From Aurantimonas aggregata (GTDB taxonomy: Bacteria; Pseudomonadota; Alphaproteobacteria; Rhizobiales; Rhizobiaceae): DNA of 64,000 nt. Under the pieces are notes generated by a model, which saw nothing but the letters and a program-made list of their open reading frames with translations, made no database searches and had not been told where the DNA came from. Of the stretch, positions 28,368 through 36,561 are shown piece after piece. The stretch spans positions 372,001-436,000 of the forward strand of contig NZ_JAAAMJ010000001.1 in the NCBI RefSeq assembly GCF_010500835.1. The letters are read 5' to 3'. Every line of letters starts with the position of its first letter. Position 1 is the first letter of the stretch. A program made the position numbers and the translations under genes.

Positions 28368-29079
28368 AACGCTGGTCGATGTCTGGGTCTATCTGGCGGC
28401 GAGCCCGCTTCTGGCGCTGACCATGACGCTGATCGCCTATCAGGGCGCGGTCTGGCTTCATCAAAAGGCCGGCTCGACGGCGCTGCTCAACCCGGTGCTC
28501 GTCACAGTGGCGCTCGTCGTCGCGGTACTGACGGCGACGGGCACGAGCTACCAGACCTATTTCGAGGGGGCGCAGTTCATCCACTTTTTGCTCGGCCCGG
28601 CGACCGTGGCGCTGGCGATCCCGCTCTATCGGCAGTTCGACCGGGTCCGGCGCAGCGCGCTCGCCATCGCGGCGAGCCTCCTCACCGGTTCGCTCACCGC
28701 CATCGCCTCGGCCCTCGCGGTCGGCGCGCTGACGCGGCTCGATGCGGTCAGCCTTGCCTCGCTGGCACCGAAATCGGCAACCGCACCGGTGGCGATGGGC
28801 ATCGCCGAAAAGCTCGGCGGCCTGCCGTCGCTGACGGCGGTGTTCGTGATCCTGACGGGAATCATCGGCGCGGCTCTTGGGCCGGTCGTGCTCAACCTGC
28901 TCGGAGTCCGCGACGAGGCGGCACGGGGTCTCGCCATGGGCACTGCCTCGCACGGCATCGGCACGGCGCGGGCCTTGCAGGAGAGCGAGGTGGCAGGCGC
29001 CTTCTCGGGCCTCGCCATGGGGCTGAACGCCCTGGCGACGGCGCTGCTCCTGCCGCTGGTCTGGGTGTTGTTCTTCTGA
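28360..29079 (+). CDS. lrgB: LrgB-family membrane protein
   Basis: A 239-residue LrgB/CidB protein with about six or seven hydrophobic segments. The family motifs SLAPKSATAPVAMGIA near residue 130 and GTASHGIGTARAL near 190 are present. Partner of the preceding LrgA-like gene. The pair may transport a small carboxylate. Given the glyoxylate/glycine locus 8 kb downstream, glycolate or glycerate is an idea to test, but the sequence does not show it. Followed by a hairpin at 29082-29107. Confidence 0.85.
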   Translation: MGETLVDVWVYLAASPLLALTMTLIAYQGAVWLHQKAGSTALLNPVLVTVALVVAVLTATGTSYQTYFEGAQFIHFLLGPATVALAIPLYRQFDRVRRSALAIAASLLTGSLTAIASALAVGALTRLDAVSLASLAPKSATAPVAMGIAEKLGGLPSLTAVFVILTGIIGAALGPVVLNLLGVRDEAARGLAMGTASHGIGTARALQESEVAGAFSGLAMGLNALATALLLPLVWVLFF

Positions 29080-29081
29080 TC

Positions 29082-29107
29082 GCCCCGAGGCCTGGCCTCG
29101 CCGGGGC
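29082..29107. terminator. Hairpin between lrgB and the convergent yqeY-like gene
   Basis: GCCCCG (29082-29087) pairs with CGGGGC (29102-29107), and AGGC (29088-29091) pairs with GCCT (29095-29098), with a small bulge. It sits between convergent 3' ends and likely ends transcription on both strands. Confidence 0.55.
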
Positions 29108-29118
29108 ATAAGGGCGCT

Positions 29119-29568
29119 CTAACGCAGCATGCCCTTGACCAGGGTCGAGGCCTGGTTGAAGTCCATCTGACCCGGGTAGCGCTCTTTCAGCGCGTTCATG
29201 CAGCGGCCGACGTCCCGCAGGCCCCTGGCATCGGTGTCCTCGACGACCTTCTTGCAGGCCTGCTCGATTTCGCCGGTGCCGAGCTGCGGCGGCAGAAACT
29301 CCCGGATGACGCCAATCTCCTCGCGCTCCTGCGCGGCGAGATCGGGCTGGCCATTCTCGTCGTGGGCCTTCGCCGACTCGATCCGCTGCTTGATCATCTT
29401 GGCGAGAATCAGCTGGATGTCATCGTCGCCCACCGGGTCCCTGCCGGCCGAACGCTGGGCGATGTCGCGATCCTTGATCGCGGCATTGATCAGCCGCAGC
29501 GTACAAACGCGGCGGCGCTCCTGGTTCTTGGTAGCGGCGGTCAGGGCTTCCGCGAGTTGCTCGCGCAT
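29119..29568 (-). CDS. GatB/YqeY-domain protein
   Basis: A 149-residue YqeY-family protein. It is related to the tail domain of GatB, the tRNA-dependent amidotransferase subunit that contacts tRNA. Typical stretches are TLRLINAAIKDRDIA near residue 23 and the C-terminal GRCMNALKERYPGQMD near 122. The free-standing protein's function is not settled; tRNA amidation support is inferred. It stands divergent to carA, an arrangement conserved in Hyphomicrobiales near dnaG and rpoD. Confidence 0.87.
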   Translation of the reverse strand: MREQLAEALTAATKNQERRRVCTLRLINAAIKDRDIAQRSAGRDPVGDDDIQLILAKMIKQRIESAKAHDENGQPDLAAQEREEIGVIREFLPPQLGTGEIEQACKKVVEDTDARGLRDVGRCMNALKERYPGQMDFNQASTLVKGMLR

Positions 29569-29928
29569 TGTCAGGCTTTCGTTTTTTATCGCATCGATGC
29601 CCGCGTCCCGGCGAACGGGGCCGCGTCAGCGTAATGCATACTTGTTGCAGAAGAAGGTAAAGCCGAATTGGACGCAATGCCGCAGCTTCGGCTCAATGTG
29701 ACTCTGTCGTGTCTCTCGATTGCATCGGGCGTTGCCGCTTGGGCCGATCGGCCGCGGGACGTCCTGGGGTCGCGCCAGCCTCTTGCGGTGCAACCGAAGG
29801 CGGATGTAGAGACTTCCCCACCGGTCCACAAGTCCCTTGTCTCATAGCTGCCCTGCGCCGATATCGGGGCTGCGGGAGAGCGACGCGCGACAGGCGGACC
29901 CCTGCGGACGAAAGAGCTTGGAGACATC
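29569..29928. other. Divergent intergenic region between yqeY and carA
   Basis: 360 bp without a supported gene. It should carry the promoters for both genes. I found no certain -35/-10 pair, riboswitch or strong hairpin. GGAG at about 29920 serves as ribosome-binding site for carA. Confidence 0.45.
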
Positions 29929-31116
29929 ATGACCGAAGGCTGGACGAAGCGGAAGGCGACCGGATTGCTGGTTCTCGCCGACGGCACGGTAATCGAGGGA
30001 TTCGGCCTTGGCGCGCCCGGCGCGATCGAAGGCGAGGTCTGTTTCAACACCGCCCTGACCGGCTACCAGGAGATCCTGACGGATCCGTCCTATGCGCGCC
30101 AGATCGTCACCTTCACCTTCCCCCACATCGGCAATGTCGGCGCCAATGACGAGGACCAGGAGGACATGGTGCCGCTGAACGGCGCCGGCGCGGTCGGCGC
30201 GATCTTCCGTGCCGAGATTTCCGAACCGTCGAACTATCGCTCATCCGGCCATCTCGACGCCTGGCTGAAGGCGCGCGGCGTCGTCGCCCTGTCGGGCATC
30301 GACACCAGGGCGCTCACCGCGCTGATCCGCGAGAAGGGCATGCCCAACGCGGTGATCGCCCACGACCCGGACGGCAATTTCGACATCCCTGCCCTGCAGC
30401 AGCGCGCTGCCGCCTGGAGCGGCCTCGTCGGGCTCGACCTCGCCAAGGACGTCGCGACGACCGAGACGCTGGTCTGGGACGAGCGGCCGTGGGTCTGGGG
30501 CAGCGGCTACGCCAAGGGAGGCGAGCCCCGCTACACGATCGTCGCCGTCGACTACGGCACCAAGCGCAACATCCTGCGGCTGATGGCCGGCGAAGGCGCC
30601 CGCGTCGTGCTGGTGCCGCCGACCGCCACCGTCGACGAGATCATGGCGCACCAGCCGGACGGGGTTTTCCTGTCGAACGGCCCGGGCGATCCGGCGGCGA
30701 CCGGCGAATATGCCGTGCCGACGATCCAGGCGCTGATCGAGAAGGACGTGCCGGTGTTCGGTATCTGCCTCGGCCATCAGTTGATGGCACTGGCGCTCGG
30801 CGGCAAGACCGAGAAGATGCATCAGGGCCACCACGGCGCCAACCACCCGGTCAAGGACTTCACCACCGGCAAGGTGGAGATCGTCTCGATGAATCACGGC
30901 TTCGCCGTCTCGGCCGGCTCCTTGCCGCAGGGCGTCGAGGAAACCCATCGCTCGCTGTTCGACGGCAGCAATTGCGGTCTGCGCCTTTCCGATCGGCCGG
31001 TGTTCTCGGTGCAGCATCATCCGGAGGCATCGCCCGGCCCGCAGGACTCGCACTATCTCTTCCAGCGCTTCTTTCGGATGATCGACGCGCACCGCGCGGA
31101 CTCCGCCGCCGCCTGA
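29929..31116 (+). CDS. carA: Carbamoyl-phosphate synthase small subunit CarA
   Basis: A 395-residue glutaminase subunit of carbamoyl-phosphate synthase. It hydrolyses glutamine and passes ammonia to CarB for arginine and pyrimidine synthesis. The N-terminal CPSase_sm domain has the opening GFGLGAPGAIEGEVCFNTA. The C-terminal class I amidotransferase domain carries Cys280 in FGICLGHQLM and His364 and Glu366 in HHPEASPGP. The gene is monocistronic here: an exceptionally strong hairpin follows at 31143-31185 and carB is not in the window. Confidence 0.96.
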   Translation: MTEGWTKRKATGLLVLADGTVIEGFGLGAPGAIEGEVCFNTALTGYQEILTDPSYARQIVTFTFPHIGNVGANDEDQEDMVPLNGAGAVGAIFRAEISEPSNYRSSGHLDAWLKARGVVALSGIDTRALTALIREKGMPNAVIAHDPDGNFDIPALQQRAAAWSGLVGLDLAKDVATTETLVWDERPWVWGSGYAKGGEPRYTIVAVDYGTKRNILRLMAGEGARVVLVPPTATVDEIMAHQPDGVFLSNGPGDPAATGEYAVPTIQALIEKDVPVFGICLGHQLMALALGGKTEKMHQGHHGANHPVKDFTTGKVEIVSMNHGFAVSAGSLPQGVEETHRSLFDGSNCGLRLSDRPVFSVQHHPEASPGPQDSHYLFQRFFRMIDAHRADSAAA

Positions 31117-31142
31117 TCGCGCGGACGCCTCTCTCCTCCCCG

Positions 31143-31185
31143 AAACGACAGCGGCGCCGGATGCAATCCGGCGCCGCTGTCGTTT
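31143..31185. terminator. Perfect 20-bp hairpin terminator after carA
   Basis: Bases 31143-31162 (starting AAACGACAGCGG) and 31166-31185 are perfect reverse complements around a GCA loop. The stem starts with AAA and ends with TTT, giving A and T flanks on both strands, so it can end both carA (+) and the small gene at 31205-31342 (-). Confidence 0.85.
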
Positions 31186-31204
31186 CAGTCATTTCTTCAG
31201 GCGT

Positions 31205-31342
31205 TTACTTCCAGCCTATCCGGGCCATCATGCGCTTGAACCATGCCCGCACGCCGCAGTTGAACGTGGCGTGACGATGCAGGTCGTCCCGGTCTCGGTC
31301 GCCGCCGTAGGAAGAGCGACCGACGATGATATCAGCAAGCAT
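31205..31342 (-). CDS. Small basic protein, 45 aa
   Basis: A 45-codon minus-strand frame with a strong ribosome-binding site (AGAGGAG, 8 nt before the ATG). It ends just before the shared 20-bp terminator. The product is polar in the first half (GRSSYGGDRDRDDLHRH) and ends in the basic amphipathic segment RAWFKRMMARIGWK. This plan recalls the short Arg-rich DUF1127-type proteins of alphaproteobacteria, but similarity is loose. The combination of ribosome-binding site and terminator makes it a likely real gene. Confidence 0.55.
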   Translation of the reverse strand: MLADIIVGRSSYGGDRDRDDLHRHATFNCGVRAWFKRMMARIGWK

Positions 31343-31457
31343 TCTACCGCTCCTCTTGTGCTCAAGAACCAGAAGCAGCGTGCCTTTCCGCCGAGGGGAA
31401 CCCTTCGGATTCCGCTTGGGCGGCCATCGGCAAGCCGCGTCTCATGCGAATAAAGAT

Positions 31458-31504
31458 GTGCACTTCGTGCGCTATGTCAACAGATTTTGGCGCACTCGGT
31501 GCAT
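31458..31504 (+). promoter_or_regulatory. Imperfect inverted repeat upstream of the XRE regulator gene
   Basis: GTGCACTTCGTGCGC (31458-31472) and GCGCACTCGGTGCAT (31490-31504) are near reverse complements separated by 17 nt of AT-richer sequence. The distance to the regulator's ATG is 135 bp. A candidate operator for the XRE protein or its promoter zone. Confidence 0.35.
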
Positions 31505-31639
31505 ATTTTTCGTTTGCAGCCCGACCGGGCCCGGCCTAGAAGGCCGGCGCGTCGCCGACGCCCCGGAACAAGCGATTGTGCGGGGCGAAAGCTCACCCCA
31601 GACTTAAATCCCGGCGTGCCGCTGGCGGACGGAGAGAAT

Positions 31640-31939
31640 ATGACCCCTGAGACCTTCAAGAGCTGGCGCAAGTCGCTCGAGCTCAAGCAGAAGGACGCAG
31701 CCGAAAAGCTCGGACTGAAGAAGCGCGTCATCCAGTATTACGAAAAGGGCCATCGCGACGGCAAGAAGGTCGAGATCCCGAAGACCGTCGAGCTGGCCTG
31801 CATGGCGTTGTCGCTCGGCTACGAGGAATATGACGGCCGGCCCCTGCCGCGTTCGGCGACCGAGGCGCGCTCGACGAACCGGCCGCAGACTCCCAGGGCT
31901 GAGGCTCTGGACGACGGTTACCGCCTAACGATCAGCTGA
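31640..31939 (+). CDS. XRE-family helix-turn-helix protein
   Basis: A 99-residue protein. The helix-turn-helix is at about residues 5-45 (FKSWRKSLELKQKDAAEKLG, then KKRVIQYYEKGHR). A short tail without recognisable domain follows. The start at 31640 has GGAGAG 6 nt upstream; the open frame further upstream is not protein-like. Likely a DNA-binding repressor of its own promoter. It overlaps the 3' end of the convergent kinase-fusion gene by 22 nt. Confidence 0.8.
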   Translation: MTPETFKSWRKSLELKQKDAAEKLGLKKRVIQYYEKGHRDGKKVEIPKTVELACMALSLGYEEYDGRPLPRSATEARSTNRPQTPRAEALDDGYRLTIS

Positions 31940-33447
31940 CGGGCGCGGTCGGCGACGATCTCGATCGAGGCCTCGCTCGGCAGAACCTCCCACTCCACCG
32001 GATCACGGTCCCGCGCCACCTGCTCCCGGACGACGTCCGTGGTGGCGTCCGAAGGGTCAGCGGTCCGCCGGGCCACCCGCTCCAGCAGCCGATCGGTCGG
32101 CGCTTCGAGCCACAGCCCGGTGAAGGACAGCCCTGCCGCTTCCGCAGCGGCGGCGATACGCGCACGCTCCGACGGCCGGTCGAACACCCCGTCCGCGACC
32201 ACGCCGTGCCGCAGTCGGGCGATCCGCTCGGCCGTTTCGATCATCGCATCATAGACACGGTCGGACACGTCCGCAGTGTAGCATTCGGCCGGTAGCCGGG
32301 TTTCGACCGGGACGGCGAAGAGCCGCTTGCGGAGCCGGTCGCTGGAGACGATCCGCGCCCCCGGCGGCGGGCCGATTTCGGGCGCGATCGCTGCCGCGAC
32401 GGTCGACTTGCCGGAGCCGGAAAGCCCGCCGACGGCGACCACGCGCGGTGCCCGCGGCTCGAGCAGTTCGCGGGCCAGATCGAAATACGCCCGCGCCTCG
32501 TCGGCAAGGCGGGCAGCCCCGGTACCGCCTTCAACAGCCTGGGTGGCCGTGACGTGGGCGCGGACGGCGGCCCTGACGGCCATCAGGAACGGCAGAAGCG
32601 GCAGGCCCTCCGTCTCGTCGATCTCGTCCAGATAGCGGTTGAGCACGAGGTTGGCCGCTTCCTCGAGCCCGCGGTGCCACAGATCCATCAGCAGGAAGGC
32701 GAGATCGTAGAGAATGTCGGTGGTAGCCATCGCCTCGTCGAATTCGAGGCAGTCGAACAACGTCGGCTCGCCGCCGACGAGGCAGATATTGTGCAGATGC
32801 AGATCGCCATGGCAGCGGCGGATCTTGCCGGTCTCGCCGCGCCGGTCGAGCAGCGCGGCGTGCACCGATAGCGTAGCCCGGAAGCGACGGTTGAACGCCG
32901 CGACCTCGTCAGTGGGAAACACCGTAGTGGTCGCCAGGGCGCGCTCGTTGATGTCGAGGACGCCCGCCATCACCGCGGCTCCCCCAGTGCCGCGCTCCGC
33001 GGGTAGCCCCGCGTGAAAGCCGGCGACATGGCGGGCAAGCCGCGTCATCAGCGGCGCGGTTAGCCTGCCATCGATCGCCATCTGGTCGAACAGCCCGTCA
33101 CCGTCGAACCGCGCCATCTCGACGACGGCGTCCACCAGGGTCCCCTCGCCGTCCAGCGCAAGGCACCCATCCGATCCGCGGACGATCCGGCGCACGCCCT
33201 TGTAGAGCATGGGCGCTGTGCGACGATTGAGTTCGACCTCGCGCTGGCAGGCGGCGACCCGGCGCTCCGGTGTCGCGAAGTCGACATAGCCCAGCTTGAC
33301 TGCCCGCTTCAGCTTGAATGCCCGGTCGCCACCGATCTGGACAACCGAAATATGTGTCGTGACCTCATCGAGAGCAGCCGGATCGACGCCCTCGAACGCC
33401 GCCTGGCGAACGAAGTCGATCGTCTCGCCCTGCCCCTCCCCGCCCAT
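31918..33447 (-). CDS. Aminoglycoside phosphotransferase-like/P-loop kinase fusion
   Basis: A 509-residue two-domain protein. The first about 330 residues form an APH-type kinase fold, with the catalytic loop HGDLHLHNI near residue 215 and FDCLEFDE near 235. The last about 180 residues are a P-loop kinase with Walker A GGLSGSGKST near 345. This fusion (COG2187 plus COG0645) is widespread in proteobacteria. Its substrate is unknown, and aminoglycoside resistance should not be inferred. The ATG at 33447 gives the usual N-terminus; the upstream open frame is a shadow of the esterase gene. Confidence 0.85.
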   Translation of the reverse strand: MGGEGQGETIDFVRQAAFEGVDPAALDEVTTHISVVQIGGDRAFKLKRAVKLGYVDFATPERRVAACQREVELNRRTAPMLYKGVRRIVRGSDGCLALDGEGTLVDAVVEMARFDGDGLFDQMAIDGRLTAPLMTRLARHVAGFHAGLPAERGTGGAAVMAGVLDINERALATTTVFPTDEVAAFNRRFRATLSVHAALLDRRGETGKIRRCHGDLHLHNICLVGGEPTLFDCLEFDEAMATTDILYDLAFLLMDLWHRGLEEAANLVLNRYLDEIDETEGLPLLPFLMAVRAAVRAHVTATQAVEGGTGAARLADEARAYFDLARELLEPRAPRVVAVGGLSGSGKSTVAAAIAPEIGPPPGARIVSSDRLRKRLFAVPVETRLPAECYTADVSDRVYDAMIETAERIARLRHGVVADGVFDRPSERARIAAAAEAAGLSFTGLWLEAPTDRLLERVARRTADPSDATTDVVREQVARDRDPVEWEVLPSEASIEIVADRARQLIVRR

Positions 33448-33530
33448 GGATCGCCTCCTGCTCTCTCGCGCGCCGCCGCGCCGCGCGCCTCGCATCATCT
33501 CGCCAGCGTCGCGCGCCGACAAGCCGGCGA

Positions 33531-34640
33531 TCAGTTCGAAGGACCATCCTGCTCGAGGAAGAAGCGCAGCATCTCGCGGCTCGCATCCGGCCCGCGCGGG
33601 TCGGTATAGGTGCCGGCGCTGCTGCCGCCTGCCCAGGCATGACCGGCGCCGTGCAACAGCCAGTGCTCGTGCAGCGCTTGGCCCCGCTTGTCGCGAAAGC
33701 GGGTGCGGGTGTAGCCGACGCCGCCCGGCGACGTGCCCTTGTCCCGGTCGGCGGTAAAGTCGTTGCCCGCCTTGGCCTGGGCGATGACCTGATCGCCGTT
33801 GACCTTGTTGACGGTGGCATCGCCGTCGCCGTGAAAGGCGATGGTCGGCACACCGGCGCCGCGTACCGTTGACGGCGCACCGCCCTTGCGCATCGCCGAG
33901 AACGCCGAGGTGACGTCGCGCGCCGCGCCGCAGGCAAGACCCGAATGCACCCCTACTGCAGCGAAGACATCCGGGTAGGTGGCGCCCATGATCGCAGCCT
34001 GCGCGCCGCCGGCGGACAGGCCGGCGACGTAGACGCGCTTCGGATCGACGCCGAACTCGGCGACGACTTCCCGGGTGATGCCGGCGATCAGCGACGGCTC
34101 GCCGCGCTCGCGCTCCTGATCGGCGGCGGAAAACCAGTTCCAGCATTTGGAGCTGTTGGCGGCCTTCGACTGCACCGGATAGGCGACCAGGAAGCCGGCT
34201 TCCTCGGCCAGCTCGTTCATCCGCGTGCCGGCGGCGAAATCGTCCGGCGACTGGGTGCAGCCGTGCAGCATGACGATCAGGGCGCGGTCGCGCTCGGCAG
34301 GCTTGCTTGGAACGTAGAGCTTGTAGTCCCGCGTGCCGGCGGTGTTGGCGAACAGCCGCGTGATGAACTGCGCCCCCTCCGGCACCGGAACCGCATTCTT
34401 CGCGGCCGGCTCGGCGCCCGTCCGCCTGACGGCGCCGGCGTCCGCCATTCGGCGCCACCGCTCGGTGAGCCCGGCAGGAAACGCCGACGGGGCGGTTCGG
34501 GCGGAAGAAGCACTATCAGCCGGTGCCGACGGTGTCATTGCGCCGCGCGTGCCGCCGAGGAGGGCCATCGCCTCGTTCAGCCTGCCTTTGCGGGTGAGCC
34601 GCATGACTTCCATCATTTCGATTCCAGATAATGGCTTCAT
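33531..34640 (-). CDS. PHB depolymerase-family esterase
   Basis: A 369-residue alpha/beta-hydrolase of the esterase-PHB family. The nucleophile elbow GLSAGG (Ser near residue 215), the oxyanion-region LIVMLHGCTQSPDDFA near 122 and the catalytic His in LLHGAGHAWAGG near 330 are visible. The first 90 residues are a low-complexity linker-like region and no clear signal peptide is seen, so a cytoplasmic enzyme acting on short polyesters is more likely than a secreted depolymerase. The ribbon-helix-helix protein gene lies directly upstream on the same strand. Confidence 0.85.
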   Translation of the reverse strand: MKPLSGIEMMEVMRLTRKGRLNEAMALLGGTRGAMTPSAPADSASSARTAPSAFPAGLTERWRRMADAGAVRRTGAEPAAKNAVPVPEGAQFITRLFANTAGTRDYKLYVPSKPAERDRALIVMLHGCTQSPDDFAAGTRMNELAEEAGFLVAYPVQSKAANSSKCWNWFSAADQERERGEPSLIAGITREVVAEFGVDPKRVYVAGLSAGGAQAAIMGATYPDVFAAVGVHSGLACGAARDVTSAFSAMRKGGAPSTVRGAGVPTIAFHGDGDATVNKVNGDQVIAQAKAGNDFTADRDKGTSPGGVGYTRTRFRDKRGQALHEHWLLHGAGHAWAGGSSAGTYTDPRGPDASREMLRFFLEQDGPSN

Positions 34641-34679
34641 ATGCCTTCCCCTTCCTGGGGTGAATTTGAACGCGGCCGA

Positions 34680-35096
34680 TCAGCCGATGCGGCCGCGAAG
34701 GGCTGCCTTGACGGCGGGGCTCGCCTGCAACGAGCCGAGCACGTGCAGCGAGGCGATGGTGTCGAGTGCAAGTTCGGCGGAAACGTCCGGATCGATGATC
34801 GCGAGCCCCAAGACGTTGAGTGCGAGCGTTTCGCCCCGCGCCTTGAAGCTCTCCAGATCCTGGCGTGTCACCCGTCGCAGCCCGAGATCCAGCGAGCGCC
34901 GCGCCGCGGACTGGCGAACCGCCTCCTCGTGCCGCTCGAGCTGGTTGCGGATGGCGGTGCGGATGAAGTCCGTCCGGTTCGAGTAGAAGCCCTCCTTCAC
35001 CAAGAGCTCGATCTGCCCCAGATCGACAAAGCCGAGATTGATCGTGATCTTCTCGCTTTCGACAGGATTTTTGACCGCCTCGATCACCGTCGCCAT
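34680..35096 (-). CDS. Ribbon-helix-helix (CopG-type) protein
   Basis: A 138-residue protein. Residues about 14-55 form a ribbon-helix-helix unit: EKITINLGFVDLGQIELLVK then YSNRTDFIRTAIRNQLE. A helical C-terminal part of about 80 residues follows. The start at 35096 has GGAGGG about 9 nt upstream. Located 39 nt before the polyester-hydrolase gene on the same strand, it may be its regulator. Longer than classical CopG proteins. The DNA target is not evident. Confidence 0.75.
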   Translation of the reverse strand: MATVIEAVKNPVESEKITINLGFVDLGQIELLVKEGFYSNRTDFIRTAIRNQLERHEEAVRQSAARRSLDLGLRRVTRQDLESFKARGETLALNVLGLAIIDPDVSAELALDTIASLHVLGSLQASPAVKAALRGRIG

Positions 35097-35355
35097 AATT
35101 ATTCCCTCCATCCGTGTGGATGGTAAGTGGATGGCGGGCATCCTCTGTGCAAGCCCATCGTCTTGATTTGGCCGGATCAGACACTGATGCCGTCTTTCTG
35201 CCGCTACGCAACTGTTGCGCAACGGGGGAATTGTTGTGGAGCAATCCGACACTATCTAAGACTTCAACACTCAATATCGTTCCTGATTGCTGCATCGCCC
35301 TGTAAGGTTGGTGGCGCTCTTGATTCGGACACCGCCGACGGAGCCGGATGCCGCC

Positions 35356-35847
35356 ATGCCCAAGACCAAACGCCGCAAGCAATTCGCCGCCCTGCCCTTT
35401 CGGGCTGGTACCGACGGCATCGAGATATTGCTGGTCACCTCGCGCGACACCGGACGATGGGTGATCCCCAAGGGCTGGCCGATGAAGAACCGGCGGCCGC
35501 ACCGCGCCGCGGCCATCGAGGCCTACGAAGAGGCGGGCGTCGTCGGCAAGGCCGACAAGACGCCGCTCGGGACGTTCGACTACGAGAAACGAACCGAGAC
35601 CGGCGCGATCGCCTGCCGAGTCACCGTCTTCCCCCTACCGGTTTCGCGCCTTCTCGACGAATGGCCCGAACGGGCGGAGCGTCACCGCTTGTGGCACAAC
35701 TGGCAGCGCGCCAGTGAACTCGTTGAGGAACCGGAACTGCAGGCGATCCTGCGCGATTTCGGCCGCCGCGCGGGGAAGCAATCCTCCAGCCGCGCGAGTC
35801 CCGCCAAGATCCCGAAAGACGAGCGCGACGCGTCTGCGGCAGGATAA
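35356..35847 (+). CDS. Nudix hydrolase
   Basis: A 163-residue Nudix-fold hydrolase. The Nudix helix is GWPMKNRRPHRAAAIEAYEE followed by AGVVG (about residues 41-65). It keeps the EEAG metal-binding core but lacks the first glutamate of the GX5E part, so activity may be altered. Related small proteins act on diphosphoinositol or nucleotide substrates. A basic N-terminus (KTKRRKQFAALPFR) and a charged low-complexity tail are present. Solitary plus-strand gene convergent with the GntR regulator. Confidence 0.83.
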   Translation: MPKTKRRKQFAALPFRAGTDGIEILLVTSRDTGRWVIPKGWPMKNRRPHRAAAIEAYEEAGVVGKADKTPLGTFDYEKRTETGAIACRVTVFPLPVSRLLDEWPERAERHRLWHNWQRASELVEEPELQAILRDFGRRAGKQSSSRASPAKIPKDERDASAAG

Positions 35848-35886
35848 TCTGCGGCCTCGCCACGATGGCGATGAAGTCGCCTCCCC

Positions 35887-36561
35887 TTATTCGGTGAGGC
35901 TGGTCGCCAGCGCCTCGAGCTTGTGGGTCAAATGCTCGCGCAGCAGCCGTCCGAGACGTCCGCTGTCGCGCGCCTCGAGCGCCGCCGCGATGGCCTCGTG
36001 CTCAGCCGTGGCGGCCAGCCAGCGTTCCGGCGTCAGATTCGCCTGGTAGCGCGCCCGGTAGACCCGGCGCGCCAGGATCGCGTGATGCTGGACCAGCGTC
36101 GGATTGCGGGCCGCGGCGAGGATCGCGGAATGGATGGCCTGGTTGACGGTGAAATAGGCCGGGCGGTCGCGATCTTCGTAGGCCGCCCGCAGCCGGACCG
36201 TATCATCCGAGATCGCGACGATCTCCGCATCGGTGGCGTGCGTCGCCGCGAGTTCCCCGGCCAGTCCTTCCAGCACCGCGACCAGCGGGAACAGTTCGGT
36301 GAGTTCGGCGAGACTCTGCGCGGCGACCACCGCGCCGCGATTGGGCAGCAAGGTCACGAAGCCCTCATGCGCCAGCACCTTGATCGCCTCGCGGATCGGC
36401 GTGCGCGAAACGCCGAAGCGCTCCGTCAGCAGTCTCTCTGGCACCTTCTCGCCCGGCGCCAGCTCGCCCTCCATGATAATCCGGCGCAGCCGGTCGGTCA
36501 GTTCGACCGCGAGCGCCGGCCGGGCGAGCGGGCCGTCGAGGCGGGTATCGGCAAGGCTCAT
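35887..36561 (-). CDS. GntR-family regulator (FadR/FCD type)
   Basis: A 224-residue regulator: N-terminal winged helix with RLLTERFGVSRTPIREAIKV (about residues 42-61) and a helical FCD ligand-binding domain from about 85 with the Asp/His metal-ligand pattern of the family (NQAIHSAIL near 140). FCD regulators sense organic acids. The start at 36561 overlaps the stop of the FAD/FeS oxidoreductase gene (ATGA), so it is translated with that enzyme and presumably controls it and the divergent aminotransferase-TRAP operon. Confidence 0.88.
   Translation of the reverse strand: MSLADTRLDGPLARPALAVELTDRLRRIIMEGELAPGEKVPERLLTERFGVSRTPIREAIKVLAHEGFVTLLPNRGAVVAAQSLAELTELFPLVAVLEGLAGELAATHATDAEIVAISDDTVRLRAAYEDRDRPAYFTVNQAIHSAILAAARNPTLVQHHAILARRVYRARYQANLTPERWLAATAEHEAIAAALEARDSGRLGRLLREHLTHKLEALATSLTE

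Noticed and set aside
31918-33447. Aminoglycoside resistance gene
   Set aside because: The APH-like fold is fused to a P-loop kinase in a widespread housekeeping-type fusion. No feature points to antibiotic modification.
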